From assembly GCF_000426605.1 (NCBI RefSeq), contig NZ_AUFR01000022.1, positions 1 to 48,146 on the forward strand: a stretch of DNA of 48,146 nucleotides. The letters run 5' to 3'. The stretch is from Propionibacterium acidifaciens DSM 21887. GTDB taxonomy: Bacteria > Actinomycetota > Actinomycetes > Propionibacteriales > Propionibacteriaceae. Below, piece after piece: positions 9,224 through 16,728 of this stretch (the first letter of the stretch is position 1; each line of letters opens with the position of its first letter). The translations under genes and the position numbers were made by a program. The notes under the pieces were generated by a model. That model did no database searches, was not told the origin of the DNA, and worked only from the letters and a program-made list of their open reading frames with translations.

Positions 9224-10104
9224 GCGACCCTCCTGCCATCGGTGATGAGCAGGCTCTGCTCGCCGCACTCGATGCGCGTGCCGGTGATGATCGGCATGCG
9301 CATGCGCGGCACCATCGCCACCGGCTGCTCCCCGGGACGTCGGAGGCGGGTGCCGTTGCCGGAGTCGAGGTCGGTTGCCCACAGGTGCCCGTTCTCGTTC
9401 TCGAGCAGGACGTGCGCGCGGCTCATCGTGCGCGTGAAGTCGGGCAGCTCGAGGGTGGGCAGCGGTTCGGCCCCGATCTGGCGCACCGGGTAGCGGCCCA
9501 CGAGCAGCGGGCCGACGAGCGGGGTCAGTTTCTGGCTGGTGGCGACGAAGCAGCCCGGCGGGCGCGGGGCGGGCGGCGCCGGGGGTGCGGCGACGGGCAC
9601 CGGCGAGGGCGGTTTCGCGGCGGCCCTCGTGTCGCCCAGGTGGGGCACCGTGATGAGGAGGGGATCGTCGTCCCGGGAGTCGGCGACGAGCAGCCGCCGC
9701 GGGGCCATGGGCCGGGCCGGGGCCAGCCCGGTGAGGCTGTCGAGCGTGCGCAGTCGCAGGGCCGCGCCACCGGCGAAGCGGCCCCAGCCGCGCAGGCACC
9801 ACAGGCCGAGGCCGGCGAGCATGGCGAGGAGCGTCACGACGACGAGGGCGACGGCCCACGGGTGCCAGTCGCTGCGCGTCGCGGCGACGACCAGGGCCAC
9901 GGCCGGTGCGAGCAGGCACAGGGCGTCGAGGACGAGCGCCAGGGTGATGCGCTCTTGGCCGGCCGGGCGCAGTCGGGTGCGCCACTCCTCGGTGTCGAAG
10001 GGCCACGTGGCGGTGGTCGGGTGGGCGCAGTTGCCGCAGACCGCCGTGTTGACGAAGGGCGTGCCGCAGCGTCCGCACACGATGGTGGGGACGGTGGCCG
10101 GCAT
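9220..10104 (-). CDS. Zinc-ribbon, RDD membrane and FHA domain protein, T7SS operon
   Basis: 294 aa, first gene of the minus-strand T7SS operon. Domains in order: a zinc ribbon with two CxxC pairs (CGRCGTPFVNTAVCGNC, 10-26); an RDD-like membrane part with two or three helices at about 50-120 (RITLALVLDALCLL, then LRLRTLDSLTG); a Pro/Ala linker at about 165-185; and a C-terminal FHA domain at about 195-290. The FHA domain shows the usual order GRYPV, FTRTMSRAH, then LDSGNGT, so the phosphothreonine-binding residues R, S, H and N-G look present. FHA proteins near ESX loci are thought to respond to Ser/Thr kinases. AGGAAGAGG lies upstream of the ATG at 10104. Confidence 0.85.
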   Translation of the reverse strand: MPATVPTIVCGRCGTPFVNTAVCGNCAHPTTATWPFDTEEWRTRLRPAGQERITLALVLDALCLLAPAVALVVAATRSDWHPWAVALVVVTLLAMLAGLGLWCLRGWGRFAGGAALRLRTLDSLTGLAPARPMAPRRLLVADSRDDDPLLITVPHLGDTRAAAKPPSPVPVAAPPAPPAPRPPGCFVATSQKLTPLVGPLLVGRYPVRQIGAEPLPTLELPDFTRTMSRAHVLLENENGHLWATDLDSGNGTRLRRPGEQPVAMVPRMRMPIITGTRIECGEQSLLITDGRRVA

Positions 10105-10424
10105 GATGACCTCTTCCTGGGGGATGGGGACTGTTTCAGACTAACCGGTCATGGGCGTCGAACCGGCCGCCGGTCTGCATCCCAAGCAGGGGCACGTCGA
10201 CGACAGCGGCGAAATGCCCTGTGGTAAGGTATTCGTCGGTCACCTAGGGGTGCATCTGGGGGTTTTCTAGGGGTGTGCTCGGGCTGGGAGGCGCTGCCGC
10301 GGGGAGCGCCGGGCCGGTAGTGTGCCGGTCTGTTGCGGCCGCTCCGCCGGTGGGGGCGGTTCCAGCCCACCCCGCCCGGGGCCCGACGCGTCCCGGGTCA
10401 GTTCGAAGGAGGCCTCAGTCGGTC
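10105..10424. promoter_or_regulatory. Divergent intergenic region between the T7SS operon and the Esx gene
   Basis: 320 bp without a convincing gene, presumed to drive both directions. A possible plus-strand promoter is GACAGC (10202-10207), 17 bp, TAAGGT (10225-10230); the -10 is reasonable and the -35 weak. Just downstream is an array of four evenly spaced G tracts (10247-10283), entered separately. The RBS GAAGGAGG (10405-10412) serves the gene at 10425. Confidence 0.5.
10247..10283 (+). other. Four G tracts separated by exactly 7-nt spacers
   Basis: G4, G5, G4 and G3 tracts start at 10247, 10258, 10270 and 10281, each separated by 7 nt. CTAGGGGTG is repeated at 10244 and 10268. The pattern fits a G-quadruplex-forming sequence, or direct repeats for a regulator spaced about one helical turn (11-12 bp). 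Confidence 0.5.
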
Positions 10425-10763
10425 ATGGGTATGAAGTTCTCGATGCAGGGCACGGCGCTGGCCGATCATGCGAAGAAGATCGATGCGTCGAGCAGCGATC
10501 TCGGCGCGATGGTGATGGCGTTCGTGCAGTCCGCCGAGCCGGTCGCGAAGAGCATGAACGGGCCGGTCAAGGCGTCGTTCAACTCGTTCAAGCAGAGCGC
10601 GAACGCGGTGGCCGCCATGCTCAACACCTCGTTTCAGGGGATTCTCGGCTCGACGAACGAGCAGGACAAGGCGTTCCAGCAGCACAGCGAGCAGGCGACC
10701 GAGGCGTTCAGCAGCAGTCAGGCGGGCGCGAATTTCGACGCGGCCGTGACCCGCAACGTCTGA
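10425..10763 (+). CDS. WXG100-like (Esx) secreted protein, WXG replaced by MNG
   Basis: 112 aa, almost all helical and rich in Ala, Ser and Gln, with no Cys or Trp: the size and look of a WXG100 substrate of T7SS. The expected W-x-G turn is occupied by M-N-G in KSMNGPVKASFNSF (about 44-57), which keeps the downstream aromatic positions. No obvious C-terminal YxxxD/E signal is seen. The start is chosen because GAAGGAGG (10405-10412) lies 12 nt upstream of ATG 10425; a second ATG at 10431 is too far. Upstream in-frame codons lack an RBS. It lies directly divergent from the T7SS operon. It is probably exported as a homodimer or with another Esx protein; the partner is not known. Confidence 0.8.
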   Translation: MGMKFSMQGTALADHAKKIDASSSDLGAMVMAFVQSAEPVAKSMNGPVKASFNSFKQSANAVAAMLNTSFQGILGSTNEQDKAFQQHSEQATEAFSSSQAGANFDAAVTRNV

Positions 10764-11078
10764 CGGCCTCCCGGACCGCCCCGCCGCCCGGGCCCGCTTC
10801 TTCGTGGCCGTCCCGCTCCCCGGTCCTCTGTCCGTGTTCGTCCTCGGGGCTTGTGCAGAACGCCGTTCCATGGGCTCACCGGATGGACTCACCGGCAGGC
10901 GCCCCGCTTGGTTCGTGGCAGGGTTTCTGCATGGGATCCCCCGCCTGACATCTGTTCTGCGAGGGCTGTTCGCAGGAGGTTCGGCGGGCGATGAAACCCC
11001 TGCCCGCAATCTGATTCATTGAGGCTGTGAACAAGTCTCGATATTTGTTTTCTCGGTATTTGTTTGGAGTGTGCTGTC
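10764..11078. other. 315-bp intergenic region between the two Esx-like genes
   Basis: No gene supported. The first 200 bp are GC-rich with no clear structure. From about 11010 the sequence turns AT-richer and ends in a 15-bp tandem duplication just before the RBS (GGAG, 11066-11069). A new promoter for 11079 onward is likely here, but I could not fix its -35 and -10. Positions 10978-11040 resemble, weakly, the dispersed element at 17671 and 23874 (shared GAGGTTC start and CTGTGAACAAG end). Confidence 0.5.
11036..11065 (+). repeat. 15-bp tandem duplication before the second Esx-like gene
   Basis: Two adjacent 15-bp units, TCTCGATATTTGTTT (11036-11050) and TCTCGGTATTTGTTT (11051-11065), differ at one base. 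They sit directly upstream of the RBS and are AT-rich in a GC-rich genome. Confidence 0.75.
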
Positions 11079-11405
11079 GTGGATTACTCTGGTTTTGACA
11101 ATGTGAACGATGCTGATCGCAATGATTACAACATCGCCGACTCCCAGACCGCTGGGGCGAACATGAAGGCCTCGGCGGCCCAGCTGCTCGCGGTGCTCGA
11201 CGCGCACGACGCCGACGTGAAGACCCTCATGGCGAATTATGAGGCCGAGGGCGTGTCCGACCAGATGCACCAGTTGGAGGACAACTGGAACAAGGCCGGT
11301 CAGGAGGTGCGTCAGATCATCCACCTGCTGGTCAGCGCGTTGGAGGAGTCCGACTCGATCGCCCAGACCGCCCTCCAGCGGGCCGGCAGCGCCGTCCACC
11401 TGTGA
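11079..11405 (+). CDS. WXG100-like protein, WXG replaced by YEA
   Basis: 108 aa, helical, 90-110 residue class. Aligned by eye with ESAT-6, the LAAAWGG turn falls on LMANYEA (about 49-55), and the later conserved Trp falls on EDNWNKAGQEV. The C-terminal helix LLVSALEESDSIAQTALQRAG matches the second WXG100 helix. The W-x-G itself is therefore lost. The start is GTG 11079, 9 nt after GGAG (11066-11069); an in-frame TTG at 11064 overlaps that RBS and is rejected. The stop overlaps the GTG of the next gene (GTGA), so the two are co-translated. It may be a T7SS substrate or the partner of the Esx protein at 10425. Confidence 0.72.
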   Translation: MDYSGFDNVNDADRNDYNIADSQTAGANMKASAAQLLAVLDAHDADVKTLMANYEAEGVSDQMHQLEDNWNKAGQEVRQIIHLLVSALEESDSIAQTALQRAGSAVHL

Positions 11406-12478
11406 CCGCACCGGTGACCGGCGAGCAGGCGCCCCTGCGGTTCGGCGAGCTGCCCGTCATCGACGGGGTCGCCCCGAACGCGGTGGTCTACCACAGCGGC
11501 CGGAAGCGCCTCGACCTGAGCCCTGCGCTGGGGCAGTTCCTGCTGCTCGCCCGCATGCAGCGGGTGCGCCCCGTCATCGTCACCGACGAGGACGCGGCCC
11601 TGAGCCGCTTCCTCGGCCTCGAGATGGCGGCCTCGTCGGGTTCGTGGGTCATGATGCGCGCCGACAGGCACATGATGGACGCCCTGACCGGCCATGACCT
11701 GGACACGCTGGAGCGGCTCGACGACCCCGTCGCCATGAGCCGCCTGCCCAGGCTCGACATGCCCGGCGTCGACCCGCGGGCGGTCGGCGCCGTCGGCTTC
11801 GACATCACGGTGCACCACCGGGCCACCGAGGAGCTTCGGGTGGGCGCCTTGGCGGAACTCGTCTTCGCGACGCTCGGCGCCCCGGCCCCCGACCTGCGGG
11901 GCTCCACCGAGCCGCTCAACCACCCGTGGGACCGGCAGGCGCTCACCATGGATGCCCGACGGCACATGCCGAGCTCGCCGATCTACCGGCTCTCGGCGCC
12001 CGCGCCCGGCGCGGTGGCGACGCTCCAGTACGAGCGCGGCGCCTCCGGCCTGAGCGAGCACCTGCGCGGCACCGTGCCGATCGGCCCCTACGACGAGGCC
12101 GTCGGGCGGGCGGTCGACCTGTCCACGGCCGTGCTGCGCCGGGTGCATCAGGCATTCACCCCGGTGATCGCCACGACGACCCTCATCGACGACGACCCTG
12201 ACGGCTACCAGCACCTGCGCTCGCGCCGCCCCGAATACCCGCTGGGCATCATGGCCGGCCCGTGGGCGGTCAAGGAGTCCGGGCTCGACGTCGACGAGAT
12301 CGTCACCCGGCACGGCGGCATCCGCCTGGGCCGTTCGCTGCTGCCGACCGTGCTCGTGCCCTTCTCCGGCGACGACGCGCCCTGGCGGCAGCTCGGCGGC
12401 GTGCTCCGTGCCGTCGGGCTGCCCGGCCTCGGTCACGCCCTCGGGCTGGACGGGAGCGGAGGCGGCAATGGCCGTTGA
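11402..12478 (+). CDS. DUF6177-like protein of T7SS clusters (tentative)
   Basis: 358 aa. No known catalytic motif, signal peptide or membrane segment was seen. The N-terminal third (VVYHSGRKRLDLSPALGQFLLLAR, then RPVIVTDEDAAL) and the length recall the DUF6177 proteins found beside actinobacterial T7SS genes; this is from memory and not a search result. The middle contains a conserved-looking LNHPWDRQALT and a histidine-rich stretch. It starts at GTG 11402 overlapping the Esx stop, and overlaps the next gene by 11 bp, so it is part of a coupled set esx, this gene, 109-aa protein, DUF6507-like protein. EspG-like chaperoning is a possible role but nothing in the sequence shows it. Confidence 0.6.
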   Translation: MTAPVTGEQAPLRFGELPVIDGVAPNAVVYHSGRKRLDLSPALGQFLLLARMQRVRPVIVTDEDAALSRFLGLEMAASSGSWVMMRADRHMMDALTGHDLDTLERLDDPVAMSRLPRLDMPGVDPRAVGAVGFDITVHHRATEELRVGALAELVFATLGAPAPDLRGSTEPLNHPWDRQALTMDARRHMPSSPIYRLSAPAPGAVATLQYERGASGLSEHLRGTVPIGPYDEAVGRAVDLSTAVLRRVHQAFTPVIATTTLIDDDPDGYQHLRSRRPEYPLGIMAGPWAVKESGLDVDEIVTRHGGIRLGRSLLPTVLVPFSGDDAPWRQLGGVLRAVGLPGLGHALGLDGSGGGNGR

Positions 12479-12797
12479 ACTCGTCCTGCTGAGCACCGCC
12501 GTCCCCACCCGGGAGGACTGGGAGGCGGCCGTCACCGCCGTCATCCCCGGCGGCGACCTGCACGAACTGGTCGACGGATCCTGCCTGCTCCGCGACCACG
12601 ACAACGACGGCGTCCTCATCTGGTGGCCGCCCAGGCGGCTGGCCGCGACCCGCGAGGTCGCGTGGACGGTCGAGGACGCCCGGGCGGGCCAGGTGTGGAC
12701 CGACATAGCACTGCCCTACGCCCACTCCCGCACCGGACGGGCGATCTGCGCCGAGCTGGCGCGCAGGCTGGGTGGACGTCTCTTGGAACGGAAGTGA
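12468..12797 (+). CDS. Hypothetical 109-aa protein in the Esx gene set
   Basis: Start at ATG 12468, preceded by GGAGGCGG, inside the end of the previous gene. An alpha/beta pattern is visible: LVLLSTAVPTREDWEAAV, then LLRDHDNDGVLIWWPPRR, then a helix GRAICAELARRLGG. The family is not recognised. It has no membrane segment or signal. The position between the DUF6177-like gene and the DUF6507-like gene, with 11-bp overlap before and a 4-bp gap after, argues for a shared task such as escorting the substrate, but function is unknown. Confidence 0.65.
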   Translation: MAVELVLLSTAVPTREDWEAAVTAVIPGGDLHELVDGSCLLRDHDNDGVLIWWPPRRLAATREVAWTVEDARAGQVWTDIALPYAHSRTGRAICAELARRLGGRLLERK

Positions 12798-12801
12798 CAC
12801 G

Positions 12802-13194
12802 ATGAGCAGTTGGAGTATCGACGGCGCGCAGGTGCAGACCGTCCTGAACAATGTGAAGACCTATGCGGACCAGTTCCAGACGGGTCTGAGCGAGGACAAG
12901 TTCACCGATCTGTCGAACTGTCTGACCGCCGGGATGACCGAGGGGTCGGCCAGCGTCAACACGGTGACCGGCGCGGTGCCCGGTGCGGTCAACGACCTCA
13001 TCAGCTCGCTGAGCGACGAGCTGACGACGATCGGCAATCGCGTGCAGGCCGGCATCCTCGGGGTGGCGAGCGCGACCGTGTCCTACAACCAGGGCAACGA
13101 GGACATGGCCGCCACCTTCCAGACCGAGATGTCCACGGCCGCCCAGACCGGTGACTTCAGTTTCTTCGAGCAGCACAACGTGCTCGGCTCGTGA
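12802..13194 (+). CDS. DUF6507-like helical protein, probable T7SS partner
   Basis: 130 aa. It begins SSWSIDGAQVQTVLNNV, close to the SxWDIxPxGVQxVL opening I remember for DUF6507, a family of small helical proteins next to actinobacterial T7SS genes. The rest is two or three long helices ending ATVSYNQGNEDMAATFQTEM. Start ATG 12802 is 4 bp after the previous stop, with GGAACGGAAG as RBS; an in-frame upstream extension would overlap the previous gene. It lies directly before the large toxin, the place taken by small WXG-like partner proteins of LXG toxins in Firmicutes, so a role as toxin partner or targeting factor is the best inference. Confidence 0.7.
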   Translation: MSSWSIDGAQVQTVLNNVKTYADQFQTGLSEDKFTDLSNCLTAGMTEGSASVNTVTGAVPGAVNDLISSLSDELTTIGNRVQAGILGVASATVSYNQGNEDMAATFQTEMSTAAQTGDFSFFEQHNVLGS

Positions 13195-13283
13195 CCCCGC
13201 CCCTCGCCCGCGAGACGCGCGGACGATGACCCCCACACTTCAAACCCCCTGACCATTCCCACCCCCTGTAGGAGGCGGTTCGC

Positions 13284-15791
13284 ATGTCGGATGCCCTGGT
13301 CGACCCCGAGATGATCCCGAAGATCGACACGAGCTACGTGACGAACGCGGCGAAGGATCTGCGCGACATGGGCACTTCGGTCGGGGACAACACGGACGGC
13401 ATGAAGACGGCCTGGACCGGCCTGCAGACGGCGGGCGTCTACGAGGCGCCCGAGTCCGCGACCGTCTACAGCCTGCTGGACCCTGCTGCGACCGCGGCCG
13501 ACACGGTGAAGTCCGCCCTCAGCAGCGCCGCCGACGCGATGGACACCTTCGCCAGCGACCTCGATGGGATCAAATCCGACCTCGATGCGGTACGGGCCGA
13601 CGTCACCGAGTTCCGCGCGAGGGCACTCAAGGGCGTGGACGTCCCGGCTGCCAGCACACCCACCTATGTCGGCGGCTACGGCGCAGGCTCTTTCACGTCG
13701 ACGCAGAGCGCCGCGACCGAGCACAAGGACTGGTGGGACTCGCCGACGCTCTGCGATGAGAACACGAAACTGTTCGCCCGGATCAACGACCAGGTCGCCA
13801 AGATCATCAACGCCGAGAACCAGTGCGTGAACACCCTGCACGGGTTGATCCCCGACCAGTGCTTCGAGCAGCAGCCCACCAACGTCACGGGCGAGGCGCT
13901 CGACCAGCTCGACAGCCTGCCCTGGGGGAAGAAGACCGAGTACGAGGCGAAGAACTGCGGCGAGTCTGCCGTGCTGGGCGTGGGTGACGGTATCAAGGGC
14001 CTGCTCGAGGGCGGCGGATCGCTCATCAGCTACAACCCGCGCACCGGCGAGTGGGGCGACTGGAGCCACGCCGGGCAGGCGTGGTCGTCTCTGGGCAACC
14101 TGGGCCTGTCGATTGTCGTCGCCGGCTCCCCGCTCTCCGACGTGGCAGCTGTCATGCGGCTCGCTGGCGTCGAGAACTCGTTCACCGATTTCGTCGAGAA
14201 GAAGCAGCTCACCCTGGCGAACACGGTGACGAGCCTGGTGAACATCGATCTGACGGCTGATGACCCGTTCGAGGCGTGGAAGAAGGACGGCGTGCGGTCG
14301 CTCTTCTCCTCGGCCACGAACATCGGCACCTTCTTCATCCCCGGTGCTGATGCCGGCAGCGTTCTGAAACTCGGTGCCGAAGCGAGTACCGCCGCGAAGG
14401 CCGGCGGCATGGCCCTGCGCGGCGCGGGGACCATCGCGGACATGGTTGTTCCCGGTGGCTCCTTCGTCGTGAAGGCGGCCGGTGAGATGGGCATCAGGGT
14501 CACTGATGCTGCCGCCCACGGCGGTGAGGGCGTCAGCATGGCGTCCCGGGCGGCGACCGCCATCGAGAACGGTGCGTTGCATGATCTGGGTAGGGTCGAT
14601 GGTGTCACCGTGCGGGATGGTTCCGGTCTTGACCTGAGTCGTGCCGATGTCGGTGGGGTCGACGTCCCGTCGCTGACCGATGCCGGGGCCGGTACGGCGG
14701 GGCGGGGGCTCGACGGACTCGGGGACTCGGCTGCGGGTCCGGGCCTGGGGGGCCCGTCGCGGACCGGTGTGCCCGATCTTGGTGAGGGGGCTCCTGCGCG
14801 CGCCGCCGAGTCGGCCGCCGACGCTGCTTCGGCTGCCGGCAGGGGGCCGGCCGGTGATGGCATGGGGCCGGGCGGCTCGGCTGCCGGTGAGGGCTCGCGG
14901 CTCGATTCTGGTGGGGCTGACAAAATCACTGCGGATGCCGACCCCGGGCGTCCTGACGTGGGGAGTCCTGCGGGTTCCCCGGAGGAGCCTCGGCGCGGTG
15001 AGGGCGGCAACCCGGCCGATGCCGGCGATGTCGCCGAGCCCGGTGCGGCCAAGCGGGGTGCGGTCGATGGTGGCGCCCCCGAGGCGGGGGCGCCTGCCGA
15101 GGGGCCGGATGCCCCCGGCGGCCGTGGTGACGCTGCCGGTTCCTCGGGCGGGGCGCACGGCGATGGCGAGGCCCCGGCCCGCCGTGGCGAACCGGATGCC
15201 CCGGCCGAAGCCGGTGAGACCCGCGTCGGTGAGGACAGGGGCCGCCATGGCGGCGATCATGGCGAGGGCGATGCCCGCACCGATGCCGCCGCTCACGACG
15301 AGCCGGCGCGCGAGGACGCCGGTGCCTCTCTTGAGGCGGATGGTCCGAGCCATGACGCCGATGGTCCGGGTTCGCCTGAGCACCCCACGTCCGGGCATGG
15401 TGACGGGTCTGGGCATGGTGACGGGTCCGGGCATGATGACACGTCCGGGCATGATGACGGGTCCGGGAAGGACCGGCCCGGCTGGGACAACGGCACCGAC
15501 TGGCCCGACCGACCCGACGCGACGATCTCCGATGGCACCGTCGAGGTCGCGCACGATGGCGGCCAGACCGTGTCCAAGAGCAGCGACGGCCACGTCACCG
15601 TCGCCGACGGCGAGACGTCGATCAAGACCTCGCCGGAGGGCCTGCAGGTGCACCACGCCGACGGTGACTTCACGGTCAACGAGCACGGCGAGCTCACCGG
15701 CGCCCCCCGAGGGCACGACGGTGCACAGGGGCGAGGACGGCAGCTGGTCGATCGAGGGCGGCAGGGCCGACCCGGTGCGCATCAGCCGTGA
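13284..15791 (+). CDS. T7SS polymorphic toxin, N-terminal part (frame broken at 15703-15708)
   Basis: As read, 835 aa ending at an out-of-frame stop. The N-terminus (1-115) is helical with a W-T-G at about 45 (KTAWTGLQ), like a WXG100/LXG trafficking domain. A region at about 215-420 has hydrophobic stretches (GNLGLSIVVAGSPLSDVAAV; AGGMALRGAGTIADMVVPGG) that could aid entry into target cells. Residues about 468-730 are Gly/Ala/Asp/Pro low complexity with a 6-residue repeat (GHGDGS type). From about 740, short beta repeats with a D-G core begin (SSDGHVTV, SPEGLQVHHADGDFTV). The homologous text continues in another frame after a C6 run; deleting one C gives a single 1142-aa protein ending at 16713. 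RBS GGAGG lies 8 nt before ATG 13284. Confidence 0.85.
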   Translation: MSDALVDPEMIPKIDTSYVTNAAKDLRDMGTSVGDNTDGMKTAWTGLQTAGVYEAPESATVYSLLDPAATAADTVKSALSSAADAMDTFASDLDGIKSDLDAVRADVTEFRARALKGVDVPAASTPTYVGGYGAGSFTSTQSAATEHKDWWDSPTLCDENTKLFARINDQVAKIINAENQCVNTLHGLIPDQCFEQQPTNVTGEALDQLDSLPWGKKTEYEAKNCGESAVLGVGDGIKGLLEGGGSLISYNPRTGEWGDWSHAGQAWSSLGNLGLSIVVAGSPLSDVAAVMRLAGVENSFTDFVEKKQLTLANTVTSLVNIDLTADDPFEAWKKDGVRSLFSSATNIGTFFIPGADAGSVLKLGAEASTAAKAGGMALRGAGTIADMVVPGGSFVVKAAGEMGIRVTDAAAHGGEGVSMASRAATAIENGALHDLGRVDGVTVRDGSGLDLSRADVGGVDVPSLTDAGAGTAGRGLDGLGDSAAGPGLGGPSRTGVPDLGEGAPARAAESAADAASAAGRGPAGDGMGPGGSAAGEGSRLDSGGADKITADADPGRPDVGSPAGSPEEPRRGEGGNPADAGDVAEPGAAKRGAVDGGAPEAGAPAEGPDAPGGRGDAAGSSGGAHGDGEAPARRGEPDAPAEAGETRVGEDRGRHGGDHGEGDARTDAAAHDEPAREDAGASLEADGPSHDADGPGSPEHPTSGHGDGSGHGDGSGHDDTSGHDDGSGKDRPGWDNGTDWPDRPDATISDGTVEVAHDGGQTVSKSSDGHVTVADGETSIKTSPEGLQVHHADGDFTVNEHGELTGAPRGHDGAQGRGRQLVDRGRQGRPGAHQP
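15393..15464 (+). repeat. Four 18-bp tandem repeats in the toxin gene
   Basis: Units starting GGGCATGGTGACGGG and variants begin at 15393, 15411, 15429 and 15447, with a partial fifth after. They encode the (G/S)GH(G/D)D(G/T)S tract of the toxin linker and keep frame, so copy number may vary without breaking the gene. Confidence 0.8.
15703..15708 (+). other. C6 run at the toxin frame break
   Basis: Before this run the toxin reads in the frame of 13284; after it, matching text resumes in the +1 frame (GAG at 15709). C5 would join GELTGAP to EGTTVHRGEDGSW in one frame. It may be a sequencing error, a real mutation or a slippage switch. Confidence 0.8.
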
Positions 15792-16713
15792 CGCCGACGG
15801 CGTCGTGACGGTGCAGCACGGTGACACCACCGTGCGGCAGCTCGACGGCACGATGGTCGCCGATGCCGGTGACGGCCTGTACACGAAGGTGCACGCCGAT
15901 GGGACGACGCAGATCACCCAGCTGGCCCCCGACGGCGGGTACACGACGCTGTTCGAGGACGGCTCGACGCTGCACCGGTATCCTGACGGCGGCTTCGAGA
16001 TCTACGGCGACCCCAGGCTCGACAGGGGGCGTGGTTTCGACGGCACCGTCGACCCGTCCGAGGGGCTGTCGGACTCTGGGCTGACGCACAACGGGAAGCT
16101 CGATGATCCCGCGAACGTCCCGCCGCAGATCCAGTCGCTCGTCGACAAGGGGCTGGTGAGCATCGACGACAACGGTGTGGTGCGGGTCAACCGGAAGGTG
16201 ACCGAGAGTTTCGATCTTCCCGAGACGGCGGAGTCCTACCGTCAGGTGGGCTTGCAGGAGCGCGGGATGAACGACCTGACCCAGGACATCCGCGAGAGGA
16301 ACATGGATGCCCGGGCCGATGACAAGAACTGGGGTGATCTCGACACGGCGCGGTACCGTCGTGGCTCCGAGCGGAACCTGGCCGACTCCTTTAAGCAGCA
16401 GGGCGTGCCGGCTGATCAGGCCAGATCGCAGGCCAAGGACATGCTCTCCCACCACGAGGCCCTGCACGGCCCCGATCGTGTGATCGGCGGCAATCCCGAC
16501 AACTTCACCGGTTTCGGCGCCGATACCGTCCCGGGCAACACGGCGAACTCGGCAATGGGCAGACACTGGTCAGACAGGGAGATTCTAAATGATTTCAATC
16601 GTCGTATGAGCACTGCATTTTCAGGTATTCCAAATAATCTCCGTGGTGATGTTCGGGTGAATACGGAGTTTCGTGTGAATGGGAAGACGACGAATTTCAC
16701 TGGTCTGCCGTGA
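15709..16713 (+). pseudogene. C-terminal part of the toxin: Ntox15 (Tde-type) nuclease domain
   Basis: 334 codons in the shifted frame, not preceded by a start codon with an RBS, so as read it would be made only by frameshifting. The first half continues the beta repeats (DADGVVTVQHGDTT, HADGTTQITQLAPDGG, EDGSTLHRYPDGG). The last 150-160 residues fit Ntox15 (PF15604): a YRRGSERNLADSF helix, the HxxD motif HGPD at about 16465-16476 in EALHGPDRVIGG, then GNPDNFTGFGADTV and NSAMGRHW. Ntox15 domains include the DNase effectors Tde1/Tde2 of Agrobacterium type VI secretion, where HxxD is essential (established for that family). No membrane segments. GC drops sharply near 16580, close to the 3' end. 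Confidence 0.8.
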
Positions 16714-16728
16714 TGAAGGAGAGATGAG

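Noticed and set aside
15393-15464. CRISPR-like array
   Set aside because: Units are 18 bp, adjacent without spacers and in frame with the toxin; there are no cas genes.
14680-15700. Separate gene in the second frame before the toxin frame break
   Set aside because: Arg/Pro/Met-rich shadow of the toxin's low-complexity region; only the text after 15708 in this frame is real.
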